From: Phycisphaeraceae bacterium
Lineage (GTDB): Bacteria; Planctomycetota; Phycisphaerae; Phycisphaerales; UBA1924
Assembly: GCA_026128865.1 (NCBI GenBank)
Contig: JAHCJE010000006.1
Span: 1-49,503, forward strand
Reading direction: 5' to 3'
Length of the DNA stretch: 49,503 bases
In this document: one piece after another, positions 16,868-26,106 of the stretch
How the letters are laid out: every line of letters starts with the position of its first letter
How positions within the stretch are numbered: the first letter of the stretch is position 1
Made by a program: the position numbers and the translations under genes
Notes under the pieces: generated by a model
The model's input: only the letters and a program-made list of their open reading frames with translations
Database searches by the model: none
Told to the model about the DNA's origin: nothing

Positions 16868-19030
16868 TCAGGCCGCGGTGACGGCGGGTTCGGGGTGCTT
16901 CGGTGGCGTGACAAGGGCGAGAGATTCGACTTCGAAGGGTGATGCGACTTCGTTGTACCCCAGGACCACGACGGCGGGGAGGTGGGGTTCGACGATCTGC
17001 CTGACGACGGCCCGCACCTGCGGCGATGCGACGACGACGGGGAGCCGGCCTGCCGCGGTGACTTTCTCGAGAGCACGGACGACTTGTCCGGCGATGGCGC
17101 CCGCGACACGGGCGGGCATGGTGACGCTGGTGCCGCCTGGGCCGCGGTCGATGTAGGCGGCGACCTGGTCTTCGAGCGAGGGGTCGAGGGTGACGCAGAC
17201 GATGGTGCGTTTGCCGTCGGGTCCTGGGGCGGCGACCTGCTCGCAGATGGTGCGGCGCAGAGCGTTGCGGACGTACTCGGTGAGGACGTCGGGGTCCTGG
17301 GTCTTGGGCGCCCAGTCGCCGAGGGTTTCGAGGATGGTCTCGACGTCTCGGATGGGGACGCGCTCACGGAGGAGGTTCTGGAGGACCCTCTGGAGGTCGG
17401 CGGTCTTGACGACGCCGGGGACGGTTTCCTCGACGAGTTTGGGCGTGCGCTGGCGGAGGCCTTCGAGGAGGTTGTTGACTTCCTCGCGTGTGAGGAGGTC
17501 GGCGGCGTTGGCGCGCACGATCTCGGTGAGGTGCGTCGCGACGACGCTGGTGGGGTCGACGACGGTGTAGTTCATAGACTCGGCGCGGGCGCGCATGGCG
17601 GGGTCGATCCACCAGGCGTCGAGGCCGAAGGCGGGTTCCTTGGTCGGTTCGCCGTCGATGGGTCCTGAGGCGAGGCCGGAGTCCATGGCGAGGAGTCGCG
17701 CGGGGCGGACGTGGCCGCGTGCGGCCTCCGCGCCGCGGACCTTGATGCGGTACTCGGTGGGTTCGAGTTGCATGTTGTCGCGGATTCGGACCGGCGGCAT
17801 GACGAAGCCGGCCTCGGCGGCCATCTGTCGTCGGATGGCGTGGATGCGGCCGAGGAGGTCGCCGCCCTGCTGGGTGTCGACGAGCGAGACGAGGGCGTAT
17901 CCGATTTCGAGTTCGAGGACGTCGACTTTGAGGAGCGCCTCGATGGGAGGCGGCTCCGGGGCGGCCGTGGCGTGCTCGGCGTGTTCCCTGGCGGTCTCGG
18001 CGCGGGAGGACCGCGTCATCGCCCAGGCGAGCGCTCCGAGTCCGGCGGCGGTGACGAGCAGGGGGATGGTGGGGAGCGGGCTGAAGGCGAGGAGTGCGAG
18101 GAAGGCGGCGGTGATGACGAGGCCGCGGGGCTGGCTGGTGAGTTGTCCGGTGAGTTCGTCGCCGAGTTGCTGCTTTGAGCCGGAGCGGGTGACGATGAGT
18201 GCGGCGGCGATGGAGACGATGAAGGAGGGGATCTGGCTTGTGAGTCCGTCGCCGATGGTGAGTTTGGTGAAGACCTCGGCGGACTGCGCGGCGGGCCATC
18301 CGCGCTCGACGGTGCCGACGGCGAAGCCGCCGATGATGTTGACGGCGGTGATGATGATGCCGGCGATGGCGTCGCCCCGGACGAACTTGCTGGCGCCGTC
18401 CATGGCGCCGAAGAAGTCGGCCTCGCGGGAGATGTCCTCGCGGCGTCGTCGGGCCTCGGTCTCGTTGATGAGTCCCGCGTTGAGGTCGGAGTCGATCGCC
18501 ATCTGCTTGCCGGGCATGGCGTCGAGCGTGAATCTGGCGGCGACCTCGCTGATGCGGGTCGCGCCCTTGGTGACAACGACGAACTGCACGATGATGAGGA
18601 TGAGGAAGATGACGACGCCGACGAAGAGGGAGTCGCCGGCGACGAACTCGCCGAACGCGCTGATGACCTGTCCGGCGACGCCGATGGCCTCTTCGGGGCT
18701 GCCGGCGTCGGCGGTGAGGATGAGGCGCGTCGAGGCGATGTTCAGCACGAGACGGAACATGGTGGTGGCGAGGAGGAGGGAGGGGAAGACGCTGAACTCG
18801 AGCGGGCGGCCCATCGAGATCGTGGTGAGGAGCACGATCACCGAGAGGGAGATGTTGAGCGAGATGAGAAGGTCGAGCGCGGGCGGTGGGAGCGGGACCA
18901 GGATGACCACCATCAGCATGACGAAGGCGATGGGGACGATGAGGCCGCGGTGCTTGGCGAGCGCGAGCAGCCACGGCGGCAGTCCGCTGGCGTTGGTCGG
19001 GCCGGGTTGTGGCTGGTTCGCGGGTGACAT
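16868..19030 (-). CDS. flhA: flagellar export gate protein FlhA
   Basis: 720 aa, normal size. FlhA forms the nonameric ring of the type III export gate. The N-terminal half has about eight membrane helices starting at HRGLIVPIAFVMLMVVILV. The conserved cytoplasmic FHIPEP loop includes IDSDLNAGLINETEARRRR and EADFFGAMDGASKFVRGD. The C-terminal cytoplasmic docking platform for chaperone-substrate complexes is complete. It sits 14 bp after flhB in the order fliR-flhB-flhA-flhF. Confidence 0.97.
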   Translation of the reverse strand: MSPANQPQPGPTNASGLPPWLLALAKHRGLIVPIAFVMLMVVILVPLPPPALDLLISLNISLSVIVLLTTISMGRPLEFSVFPSLLLATTMFRLVLNIASTRLILTADAGSPEEAIGVAGQVISAFGEFVAGDSLFVGVVIFLILIIVQFVVVTKGATRISEVAARFTLDAMPGKQMAIDSDLNAGLINETEARRRREDISREADFFGAMDGASKFVRGDAIAGIIITAVNIIGGFAVGTVERGWPAAQSAEVFTKLTIGDGLTSQIPSFIVSIAAALIVTRSGSKQQLGDELTGQLTSQPRGLVITAAFLALLAFSPLPTIPLLVTAAGLGALAWAMTRSSRAETAREHAEHATAAPEPPPIEALLKVDVLELEIGYALVSLVDTQQGGDLLGRIHAIRRQMAAEAGFVMPPVRIRDNMQLEPTEYRIKVRGAEAARGHVRPARLLAMDSGLASGPIDGEPTKEPAFGLDAWWIDPAMRARAESMNYTVVDPTSVVATHLTEIVRANAADLLTREEVNNLLEGLRQRTPKLVEETVPGVVKTADLQRVLQNLLRERVPIRDVETILETLGDWAPKTQDPDVLTEYVRNALRRTICEQVAAPGPDGKRTIVCVTLDPSLEDQVAAYIDRGPGGTSVTMPARVAGAIAGQVVRALEKVTAAGRLPVVVASPQVRAVVRQIVEPHLPAVVVLGYNEVASPFEVESLALVTPPKHPEPAVTAA

Positions 19031-19044
19031 TGGTCAGTGTTCGG

Positions 19045-20172
19045 TCAGCGTCCTGCTCTGGCGGCGCGTCGGCGGCCGCGTGCGGGGCCGCGCTTCGACG
19101 CGTTGTGCGCTGCGCGGCCTTCGAGGCGGTAGACGTAGGCGAGGATTTCGGCGACGGCCTCGTAGAGGTGCGGCGGGATTTCGCGGCCGACTTCGACGCC
19201 GTAGTAGATGGCGCGCGCGAGGGGCGGGCGTTCGACGATGGGGACGGCGTGCGCGACGGCGACGTGGCGGATTCGGACGGCCATGTAGTCCGCGCCCTTG
19301 GCGATGAGGCGCGGCGCGCCCATGGACTCGGCGTCGTACTTGAGGGCGACGGCGAAGTGCGTGGGGTTCGTGACGACCACGTCGGCGTCGGGGACGGCGG
19401 CCTGGATGCGCTGCATGGCGATGTCGCGCATGAGGCGCATGCGGCGGCCCTTCATCTGGGGGTCGCCCTCCATGCTGCGGCGTTCGTCCTTGACTTCCTG
19501 CTTCGTCATGCGCAGGTCCTGCGAGTGCTGCCACTTCTGGTACATGAAGTCGATGACGCCGAGGACGAGCAGGAGGAAGACAAGCCAGAGGGCGAGTTCC
19601 GCAGCGGCGCGGGCGATGAGGAGCATGCCCGGCACTGGTTCGAGCGCGGCCAGGCCGACGAGTCGGGGCATCCAGCGGGCGATCACGAGCCAGGAGATGG
19701 CGACGACGAGGACGAGTTTGCCCGTGTTGACAACGGCCTTCACGAGGTTGCGCTTGCTGAAGATGCGCTTGACGCCCGCGATGGGGCTGAGGCGTTCGAG
19801 TTTCGGGCGCAGCGGCTCGGGGGAGAAGAGCAGGCCGACCTGCATGACCTGGCCGACGGCGGCGACGACGAACATGAGCAGCAGCACCGGGACGATGACC
19901 ATGACGCCCTGCCATGCGGCCCACTTCGCGCCGTCGGTCATGGACTCGACGGTGAGGGCATGGCCGAGCGTCTCGCCTTCGAGGAGGCGGCGGATGAGCG
20001 TGGACATGCCGCGGATGAGCAGGCCGCCGACGGCGATGAGGACGATGATCGCGCCCAGGAGATCGACCGCGGCTGAGAGGTCCGCGCTCTTGGCGACGCG
20101 GCCGCGGCGCCTGGCGTCCAGGAGGCGGTGCTGGGTTGGTTGCTCGGTTTTTTCGCCCAGGTCTTCGGCCAT
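19045..20172 (-). CDS. flhB: flagellar export switch protein FlhB
   Basis: 375 aa. Starts with the family's EDLGEKTEQPTQHRLLDAR, has four membrane helices (about residues 35-58, 88-112, 150-170, 184-208) and a cytoplasmic domain with the self-cleavage site NPTH at 269-272. Cleavage after the Asn switches export from rod/hook to filament substrates, together with FliK, which is also in this cluster. The C-terminal tail is Arg/Ala-rich and a little longer than usual. FliR is 44 bp upstream. Confidence 0.97.
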   Translation of the reverse strand: MAEDLGEKTEQPTQHRLLDARRRGRVAKSADLSAAVDLLGAIIVLIAVGGLLIRGMSTLIRRLLEGETLGHALTVESMTDGAKWAAWQGVMVIVPVLLLMFVVAAVGQVMQVGLLFSPEPLRPKLERLSPIAGVKRIFSKRNLVKAVVNTGKLVLVVAISWLVIARWMPRLVGLAALEPVPGMLLIARAAAELALWLVFLLLVLGVIDFMYQKWQHSQDLRMTKQEVKDERRSMEGDPQMKGRRMRLMRDIAMQRIQAAVPDADVVVTNPTHFAVALKYDAESMGAPRLIAKGADYMAVRIRHVAVAHAVPIVERPPLARAIYYGVEVGREIPPHLYEAVAEILAYVYRLEGRAAHNASKRGPARGRRRAARAGR

Positions 20173-20216
20173 GCTGCTTGTCCGCTGCGTGCGCTTTCAG
20201 GCCCGCTTCGACTCGT

Positions 20217-21002
20217 TCAGTCCCTTCCGATCGCCCATCGCACGACCATGCCCAGCCCATCGGACAGTTCGTCGCGGATCACGGTGTCGAGGACGCGCAG
20301 GGCGAGGCCGAGCACGATGAGGCCGACGATGATCTTGATCGCGAAACCGACGCTGAGGACGTTGATCTGTGGCATGGTCTTCATGATGAAGCCCATGGCG
20401 AGCATGAGCAGCATGATGATGCCGGTAACGGGGGCGGCGACGCGGAGGGCCAAGTCGAAGCCGGACGCCGCGAGGCCGGTCGCCAGTTCGAGCGCGCCCG
20501 GCTGCACGGCGGCCGCGCCGGGCGGGAGCGAGGCGAAGGAGCCGACGAGCGCGCTGAAGAGCAGTTCCATGCCGCCCATGGAGAGGAAGGCGGCGACGGC
20601 GAGATAGAAGACGAGTTCGCCGACGGCGTCGCTCTGGGTGTCCATCTCGGGGTTGTAGACGGAGGCGATGCCGAGGCCCATCTGGTAGCCCATGACGTGG
20701 CCGCCGGTCTGGACGGCGACGAGGGGGATGGAAGCGAGGAGTCCGATTGCTGCGCCGATCAGCGCTTCGGCGGCAATGAAGGGCGCGACGCCGAAGAGCG
20801 AGAGGGGCTGGGACTGCGCGAGTCCGTCGGCCATGAGGCCGGGGTAGACGGCGAGCGAGGCCATCACTGCGAGCATCGCGCGCACCTTGATGGGCACGGC
20901 CGGTCCGCTGAGGAGCGGGGCGAACATGAAGAGACCGCCCAGGCGCGCGGTGACGAGCGCGAAGGGGACGAGGTGCGCGAGCAGGCCGTCGGTCAGGCTC
21001 AA
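20217..21002 (-). CDS. fliR: flagellar export protein FliR
   Basis: 261 aa integral membrane protein with about six hydrophobic segments and the conserved GYQMGLGIASVYNPE motif near residue 125. FliR is part of the FliP-FliQ-FliR core that forms the export channel and nucleates basal-body assembly. Its position directly after fliQ (20 bp gap) and before flhB is canonical. Confidence 0.95.
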   Translation of the reverse strand: MSLTDGLLAHLVPFALVTARLGGLFMFAPLLSGPAVPIKVRAMLAVMASLAVYPGLMADGLAQSQPLSLFGVAPFIAAEALIGAAIGLLASIPLVAVQTGGHVMGYQMGLGIASVYNPEMDTQSDAVGELVFYLAVAAFLSMGGMELLFSALVGSFASLPPGAAAVQPGALELATGLAASGFDLALRVAAPVTGIIMLLMLAMGFIMKTMPQINVLSVGFAIKIIVGLIVLGLALRVLDTVIRDELSDGLGMVVRWAIGRD

Positions 21003-21022
21003 GCGTCCGCGCCTCCATCTGT

Positions 21023-21280
21023 TCAGCGGAGTGAGAGGAGCACACTCGCGTACTCCACGAGGTTGACGGCGATCCAGGGGATCAGGAGCGCGGCAACAAC
21101 GAGCATCACCGCGATTTTGGGCACGAAGGTGAGCGTCTGGTCCTGGATGCTGGTGACGGACTGGAGGACGCTGATGATGAGGCCGATCGCGACGCCCGCG
21201 AGGAGGATGGGCGCGGCGATCTTGAGGACGATGAGGAGCGTCTCTCGGACGAGGAGCACGGCTGATTCGTCGTACGTCAT
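21023..21280 (-). CDS. fliQ: flagellar export protein FliQ
   Basis: 85 aa with two membrane helices and the family motif SIQDQTLTFVPK at 45-56. FliQ wraps the FliP5-FliR1 channel at the base of the export gate. The ATG at 21280 overlaps the fliP stop by 4 bp. It was chosen because the family starts just before this point; the longer open frame upstream is antiphase to fliP. Confidence 0.95.
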   Translation of the reverse strand: MTYDESAVLLVRETLLIVLKIAAPILLAGVAIGLIISVLQSVTSIQDQTLTFVPKIAVMLVVAALLIPWIAVNLVEYASVLLSLR

Positions 21281-22230
21281 GCGACCTCCGCGGCGCGCCC
21301 GAGGCACGCCAAAGCCCGGCTTCCGTGGGACGCGATCTCGGCTGCCGCGGGCCAGACGGCGGCGGCGTGCTCGACGCCTGAGACTGGGGCGAAACTGGCG
21401 AGGAGCCCGCCGACGACGAGCGTCCACCCGTCGACGAGGACGAAAAGGAGCAGTTTGAAGGGCAGGCTGATGAGGACAGGGGGGAGCATCATCATGCTCA
21501 TGGAGATGAGGAGGCTGGCGATGACCATGTCGATGACGAGGAACGGGAGGTAGACCTTGAAGCCCATGAGGAAGGCGGTCTTGAGTTCGCTGAGCATGTA
21601 GCCGGAGACGAGGGAGGCGGTGTCCACGTCGGCGCGGGTGAGTCTGGAGGGGTCGGAGATGTCCACGCCGCGGTGCTCGAGGACGACGTAGAGGCTCGAC
21701 CAGTTGCCCGTGGCGGCGATCTGCTCGAACATGAAGTCGCGGAAGGGCTGGCGGGCGCGTGCCCAGAGGTCCTCGTAGTCGGCGACCTCGCCGCGCTGGT
21801 AGGGGACGACGGCGTCGTCCCAGACGCGCTGGACGGTCGGGGCCATGACGGTCATGGTCATGAAGAGGGCGAGAGCGGTGATGACCTGCGGGGGGGGTAC
21901 GTTCGCGGTGCCGAGGGCCTGGCGCAGCAGCGCGAGCACCACGATGATGCGCATGAAGCACGTGGTCATGAGCATGATCGACGGCGCGAGAGCGAGGACG
22001 GTGAGCAGGAGCAGGACGCTCATGGCGCTGGAGATGCCGTGGACCTGCTCATCCGGGCCTGTGGGGAGCGTGCCGGCGGCGGAATCGAGGAGCGCGATGG
22101 GGTTGAACGCGGTGGACGGTTCGGCCTGTGAGGCGGGAAGCGGCGGTCCGATCTCTGTCTGCGCGAGCGCGGGCGCACTAGCGGCGAGTGCGAGCAGGGC
22201 GATTATGGCGAGACGGACGATGCGGATCAT
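21277..22230 (-). CDS. fliP: flagellar export protein FliP
   Basis: 317 aa. Cleavable signal peptide (IVRLAIIALLALAASAPALA), as in other FliP proteins, then the four-helix FliP body with SIMLMTTCFMRIIVVL, LFMTMTVMAP and the C-terminal FLVIDMVIASLLISMSMMMLPP. About 40 residues of extra C-terminus after the last helix, including the export-gate end SLPFKLLLFVLVDGW. It forms the pentameric core of the export channel. Starts in the fliO stop and ends in the fliQ start (both ATGA). A run of eight C in the coding strand encodes Pro near residue 112. Confidence 0.96.
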   Translation of the reverse strand: MIRIVRLAIIALLALAASAPALAQTEIGPPLPASQAEPSTAFNPIALLDSAAGTLPTGPDEQVHGISSAMSVLLLLTVLALAPSIMLMTTCFMRIIVVLALLRQALGTANVPPPQVITALALFMTMTVMAPTVQRVWDDAVVPYQRGEVADYEDLWARARQPFRDFMFEQIAATGNWSSLYVVLEHRGVDISDPSRLTRADVDTASLVSGYMLSELKTAFLMGFKVYLPFLVIDMVIASLLISMSMMMLPPVLISLPFKLLLFVLVDGWTLVVGGLLASFAPVSGVEHAAAVWPAAAEIASHGSRALACLGRAAEVA

Positions 22231-22985
22231 CGCGCGTCCCCCAGGCCGGCGCTGCGGAGTTCGGCGACGCGGCGGCGAAGGCGCTCGATGGCGCTCTGAT
22301 TGGCACGCTCGCGGGGGGCGGGCCAGGAGACGCCCGCGTCGTCTTCGACGTGGGTCGCGTCGAAACGGCGGAGCATCGAGGTGAAGCGCGCGCTCATCGA
22401 CTCGTCTGCGGCGTCTCGGGTCTTGACGAGAAGGGAGGCGACGTCCTCGGCGGCGTCGAAGGCGCAGAGAGTTCGGAAGCCCCCCCCGCCGCCGCGAGCG
22501 GCGTGCGATTGGGAGAGGAGGAGGACGCGGCGGTCGACTTTCAGGAGCACCAGGCTCTGGCCGCGGCCTGCGGGGTAGCGGCCGAGGACTTCGAGCACGC
22601 CCGAGGGCGACGGGCCGCCCGGCCCGAGCGCGACGGCGAGCGTGGGGCCGGAACGCGCAAAGCGGCGGAGGGCGACGCCTGCCGCGAGAATGACGGCGAG
22701 CACGCCGGCGAGGGCGATGATGGTGCGCGTCCATCCGGCGTCGGCACGCGGTTCGCCCGCGCCGAGCGCGGCTGATTCGCGTGATTCGGCGGCGATGGTG
22801 GGCGTCGCGGGTCCGAGGGCGAGACGCTCGGTGGCTGCGGACAGGTCGGGGGTCGCGGCGGCGTGATCGGCGGGCGACTCGACGTGCGACGCTGCCGGTG
22901 CGGGCGGGCCGATGTCCTGCGCGTAGGCGCAGTTCGCGGTGCAGACCGCCAACACCACCGTGCATGTCGCTCGAACGCGGGGCAT
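22227..22985 (-). CDS. fliO: flagellar assembly protein FliO
   Basis: 252 aa. Signal-peptide-like start, then a low-complexity periplasmic segment, one membrane helix (IIALAGVLAVILAAGVALRR, near residue 88-108), and the short FliO cytoplasmic domain with LEVLGRYPAGRGQSLVLLKVDRRVLLL. FliO helps FliP5-FliR1 assemble. Its place just before fliP, overlapping by 4 bp, supports the call. Longer than enteric FliO, with an added charged C-terminus. A run of eight G encodes Gly near residue 167. Confidence 0.88.
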   Translation of the reverse strand: MPRVRATCTVVLAVCTANCAYAQDIGPPAPAASHVESPADHAAATPDLSAATERLALGPATPTIAAESRESAALGAGEPRADAGWTRTIIALAGVLAVILAAGVALRRFARSGPTLAVALGPGGPSPSGVLEVLGRYPAGRGQSLVLLKVDRRVLLLSQSHAARGGGGGFRTLCAFDAAEDVASLLVKTRDAADESMSARFTSMLRRFDATHVEDDAGVSWPAPRERANQSAIERLRRRVAELRSAGLGDAR

Positions 22986-23033
22986 TTTGCCATCCTGGCT
23001 TGCACTCGGGCGGCTCCACCGCCCGGGGACCTG

Positions 23034-23441
23034 TCAGCCTGCCTTGGCCTGGCCGTCGGCCGAGGGGTCGATGATCTCGTTGATCCGCACGCAGAAGTTG
23101 TCGTTCAGCACCAGCACCTCGCCCCGGGCAACGGGGCGGTCGTTGACGTAGACGTCGACCGGGTCGCCGGCGAGTTTGTCGAGTTCGACAACCGCGCCCT
23201 CGCCGAGGCGGAGGACGTCCTCGACGAGCATGCGTGTGCGGCCGAGTTCGATCTTGACGTTGAGGTTCACGTCGGCGAGGAGGTCGATGCCGTTCTGCGG
23301 GGTTTCGGCACGCACGGCGTCGAAGGCGGGCAGGCGCATCGCTTCGGGCGAGTCGCCGTCGTCCCGCGCCGGCGCGGCGTCTCCCGCCGGCTCGGGTGCC
23401 GGCTGCTCGTCGGGGGTCGGGCTGGCTTGTTCGTCGGTCAT
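23034..23441 (-). CDS. fliN: flagellar motor switch protein FliN
   Basis: 135 aa from ATG 23441 with AGGAG about 9 nt upstream; a 47-residue upstream extension is Arg-rich and unsupported. An acidic, Pro-rich N-terminus of about 60 residues precedes the SpoA domain: NVKIELGRTRMLVEDVLRLG, then VELDKLAGDPVDVYVNDR and VARGEVLVLNDNFCVRI. FliN forms most of the C-ring and binds FliH. FliM normally lies just upstream, but here only 234 bp separate fliN from fliL and no FliM is in the window. Confidence 0.95.
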   Translation of the reverse strand: MTDEQASPTPDEQPAPEPAGDAAPARDDGDSPEAMRLPAFDAVRAETPQNGIDLLADVNLNVKIELGRTRMLVEDVLRLGEGAVVELDKLAGDPVDVYVNDRPVARGEVLVLNDNFCVRINEIIDPSADGQAKAG

Positions 23442-23675
23442 CGTCCGCGGCTCCTGCCCCGGTCGTCGCGTGGGGCACCGGCCTCCTGCCGGTTCGGGAT
23501 GGCCACCCGCGGGCGCGCTCCAACGCGACCGGCCCGGCGACCACCGGGCGGGTCGGTCATCGGCCAGACGACGGCGTCGCACGCCACTTTTGCCGAATGC
23601 GCAGCTATCCCCGCGCAGCGAGGCCGCTGGATGCGCGTTTGTTCGCAGTTTGTCCGGCTCGTGCCGGGCTGCTGC

Positions 23676-24200
23676 TTAATCGGCCGGGAAGCCCTTGCAC
23701 TTGGGGATCAGCACCCGCTCCACCCGGGGTGTGCCGTCCTGCTGGGTGCCGAAGACCTCGTTGACGTAGGCGGTGAGTTGGCGGGTGAGGGTTTCCTGGC
23801 CCGGCTCGCGGAGTTGGTTGTGCTGGGCCTTGCGGAAGATGAGAGAGACCCCGGCGGCGATCTCGGCCTTGCGGGTCTCCATGATCTTCTGGACGGCGGG
23901 GCGGTTCTTCTCGCGGACCTTGAGGTAGATGGCCGCGTCCCAGACCCACACGCGGTTGGTGGACATGTTCTGGAACTTCTCCTCGATGAGAAGGAGTTCG
24001 ACGGCGGCCTCGCGGCCTGCCTCTTCGAGGCCTTCGAGTTCCATCGCGCTGGAACGTGCTGTGCAGCTCCCGGTGAAGGCGAGGAAGCCGAAAACCGCGA
24101 CGGCCTCGACCACCATGATCGCCGAGACGATCAGGATGAGTTTGAGGGGGGGCTTCTTCTTCTGCTCCGGGGCTTCCGCCGCGGCTTCCTGCTCGGCCAT
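23676..24200 (-). CDS. fliL: flagellar basal-body-associated protein FliL
   Basis: 174 aa. Short Lys/Pro-rich cytoplasmic start, one membrane helix (LKLILIVSAIMVVEAVAVFGF), then a periplasmic domain with YLKVREKNRPAVQKIMETRK and the FliL ending of helix and strand. FliL supports the stator under load. It sits 17 bp after motB, which suits that role. The sequence is divergent, but size, topology and position agree. Confidence 0.85.
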   Translation of the reverse strand: MAEQEAAAEAPEQKKKPPLKLILIVSAIMVVEAVAVFGFLAFTGSCTARSSAMELEGLEEAGREAAVELLLIEEKFQNMSTNRVWVWDAAIYLKVREKNRPAVQKIMETRKAEIAAGVSLIFRKAQHNQLREPGQETLTRQLTAYVNEVFGTQQDGTPRVERVLIPKCKGFPAD

Positions 24201-24217
24201 CGTGCGCGCTCCATCGC

Positions 24218-24967
24218 CTACCGAGTCCGGCCTGTCCCGGCCGGGTCAGGGTGCAGTTCGTCCACCGCGACCTCCGTGCGGTACACCTCCACTCGGCGGT
24301 TCTCGGGTGATGCCTCCAGCGCGTGTCGGCTGAGCGCCATGGGTTCGGCCGTCCCGACCGCTACAGGCATCAGGATCAGTTCCTTTACCCCACATTCCTG
24401 GACCATGAAGTCGACGACGGCCTTGGCGCGTCGCCAGGAGAGTTCCATCGGATCGACGCCCGGGGCGCGGTCGTCGAGTCCCCAGGCATGGCCGCGGACG
24501 GCGACCTTGTAGTTCTGGCCGCGCACCATGGGGGCGATCTTCTCGCGGATGAAGTCCTTGGCTTCGGGCGAGAGTTCCCACGAGCCGGGGGCGAAGGAGA
24601 GGGGGCCGCCGACGACGAACTGCTGGCCTTCGTGGATGCGTGCGACCTTCTCCTGGCGTCCCTGGATGTTGGGATCGGTGGGCTGGGCGTTAGACTCGAC
24701 CGGATCGTTGGTGTCCGGATGAGTGACCATGGGCTTGAGCGTGGTGATGTCGAGTGAGTCGCTGATGGTGAAGGAACGGCGTGCCCCGCTGGAGCCGAGC
24801 GCCTGCTTGATCGCGTCGATGACGCGCTGGTACTCCTCGGGCTTCTTGAGCTCGCTGAAGGCGGCGAGAAGGATGAAGAAGCAGAGGAGGAGCGACATCA
24901 TGTCGCCGTAGGTGAGCACCCATTCGGGGATGGGCGGGTTGGACGGACCCTTCCTGCGCCGTGCCAT
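24218..24967 (-). CDS. motB: stator protein MotB
   Basis: 249 aa from ATG 24967 (a 30-residue upstream extension is disfavoured: the family starts with basic residues followed by P-E-W-x-x-T-Y-x-D). The proton-carrying Asp22 lies in YGDMMSLLLCFFIL at the start of the single membrane helix. The C-terminal OmpA-like peptidoglycan-binding domain is present (FAPGSWELSPEAKDFI, then the helix LSWRRAKAVVDFMV and NRRVEVYRT). The usual GHTD after the central strand is GHAW here. 13 bp after motA. Confidence 0.94.
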   Translation of the reverse strand: MARRRKGPSNPPIPEWVLTYGDMMSLLLCFFILLAAFSELKKPEEYQRVIDAIKQALGSSGARRSFTISDSLDITTLKPMVTHPDTNDPVESNAQPTDPNIQGRQEKVARIHEGQQFVVGGPLSFAPGSWELSPEAKDFIREKIAPMVRGQNYKVAVRGHAWGLDDRAPGVDPMELSWRRAKAVVDFMVQECGVKELILMPVAVGTAEPMALSRHALEASPENRRVEVYRTEVAVDELHPDPAGTGRTR

Positions 24968-24980
24968 GTGAGCCTCCGGT

Positions 24981-25766
24981 TCAGGCGGCCTTCTGCTTGG
25001 CATCCTCGAACGCGCCTCGGCGTCCGGGCGGCAGGTAAGTGAGCAGTTTGCTCTCAACGACGCGGGGGTTGTCGCCGGACTGGATCGACATGACGCCGGC
25101 GACGATGATGGTCTTGACGAGGACTTCCTCGGCGTCCCGCGCGGCGAGCTTGTCTCCGAGCGGGCCTGTGACGATGTTGGCGATCATCGCGCCGTAGAGC
25201 GTGGTGATGAGCGCGACGGCCATGCCGGGACCGATCTTCGATGGGTCGTCCATGTTCTTGAGCATGAAGATGAGGCCCATGAGTGTGCCGATCATGCCGA
25301 AGGCGGGCGCGTAGCGTCCGATCGTGTCGAGCATCTGCTTGCCCTGGGCGTGGCGTTCCATCAGGGCCTCAAGTTCGGTGTCCATGATGGTGCGGATGAG
25401 TTCGGGGTCTGTGCCGTCCACGGCCATCTTGACGCCGCGGACGATGAAGGGGTCCTTCATCTCCTCGATGAGGTTTTCGAGGGAGAGGATGCCCTCTCGG
25501 CGTGCGACCTCGGCGTACTTGACGAGGTCGGCGATGGTCTCGACCGGGTCGGCGGACTTCGAGAAGACGCTCTTGAGGACGACGTTGTGGAGTTTCAGGA
25601 TGCGCGCGAGGGGGAACGAGACGATGGCCGCGCCGAGGGTACCCCCGAAGACGACCATGATGGAAGGCATGTTGATGAGGGAGGGGATATCGCCGCCGCC
25701 GAGAACGATGCCGGCGGCGATCGCCGCTCCCGCCAGCGCCAAGCCGATGACTGTGCCGAGGTCCAC
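24981..25766 (-). CDS. motA: stator protein MotA
   Basis: 261 aa from GTG 25766. Four membrane helices with the conserved segments MPSIMVVFGGTLGA, the cytoplasmic loop GILSLENLIEEMKDPFI, and the pore segment TIGRYAPAFGMIGTLMGLI and MAVALITTLYG. MotA4-5 with MotB2 makes the torque-generating ion channel. Followed 13 bp later by motB. The 108 bp upstream of motA, after flbD, is GC-rich and shows no clear promoter. Confidence 0.96.
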   Translation of the reverse strand: MDLGTVIGLALAGAAIAAGIVLGGGDIPSLINMPSIMVVFGGTLGAAIVSFPLARILKLHNVVLKSVFSKSADPVETIADLVKYAEVARREGILSLENLIEEMKDPFIVRGVKMAVDGTDPELIRTIMDTELEALMERHAQGKQMLDTIGRYAPAFGMIGTLMGLIFMLKNMDDPSKIGPGMAVALITTLYGAMIANIVTGPLGDKLAARDAEEVLVKTIIVAGVMSIQSGDNPRVVESKLLTYLPPGRRGAFEDAKQKAA

Positions 25767-25874
25767 GCGTGCGGTCTCCCCGCCGCGCGCACGCGCGGCC
25801 TGCCCACACTCTCATCGGGAACCCGAACGCCCACCTTGAACGCGAATCGGCCCTACCCGTGATGCGGCGGCGGC

Positions 25875-26072
25875 TCAATCCGGTGGGAGAAGCTTGCGGA
25901 GCAGGCGGCCGTACTCGACGACACGGTCCACCACCTCGCGCAGAGTCTCCTTCACGACGACGTGCTCGCCGCTGATGAGGGTAATGAGGGTGTCCGGCGT
26001 CTCCTCGACGGTCCGGATCAACTCCGCGTTCAGGACAAAGCGCTTCCCGTTCAGGCGCGTCAGCGAGATCAC
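25875..26072 (-). CDS. flbD: flagellar protein FlbD (SwrD-like)
   Basis: 65 aa, the size of the small FlbD family. It begins MISLTRLNGKRFVLNAELI and continues with TPDTLITLISGEHVVVKET, the family pattern. In Bacillus this protein (SwrD) raises flagellar power through the stator; its place just before motA fits. It is not the Caulobacter FlbD activator. A strong ribosome site (GGGAGGG) precedes the ATG. Confidence 0.93.
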   Translation of the reverse strand: MISLTRLNGKRFVLNAELIRTVEETPDTLITLISGEHVVVKETLREVVDRVVEYGRLLRKLLPPD

Positions 26073-26106
26073 GGCGGCCCTCCCGAGAGGTAATCGGACG
26101 ATCGGG

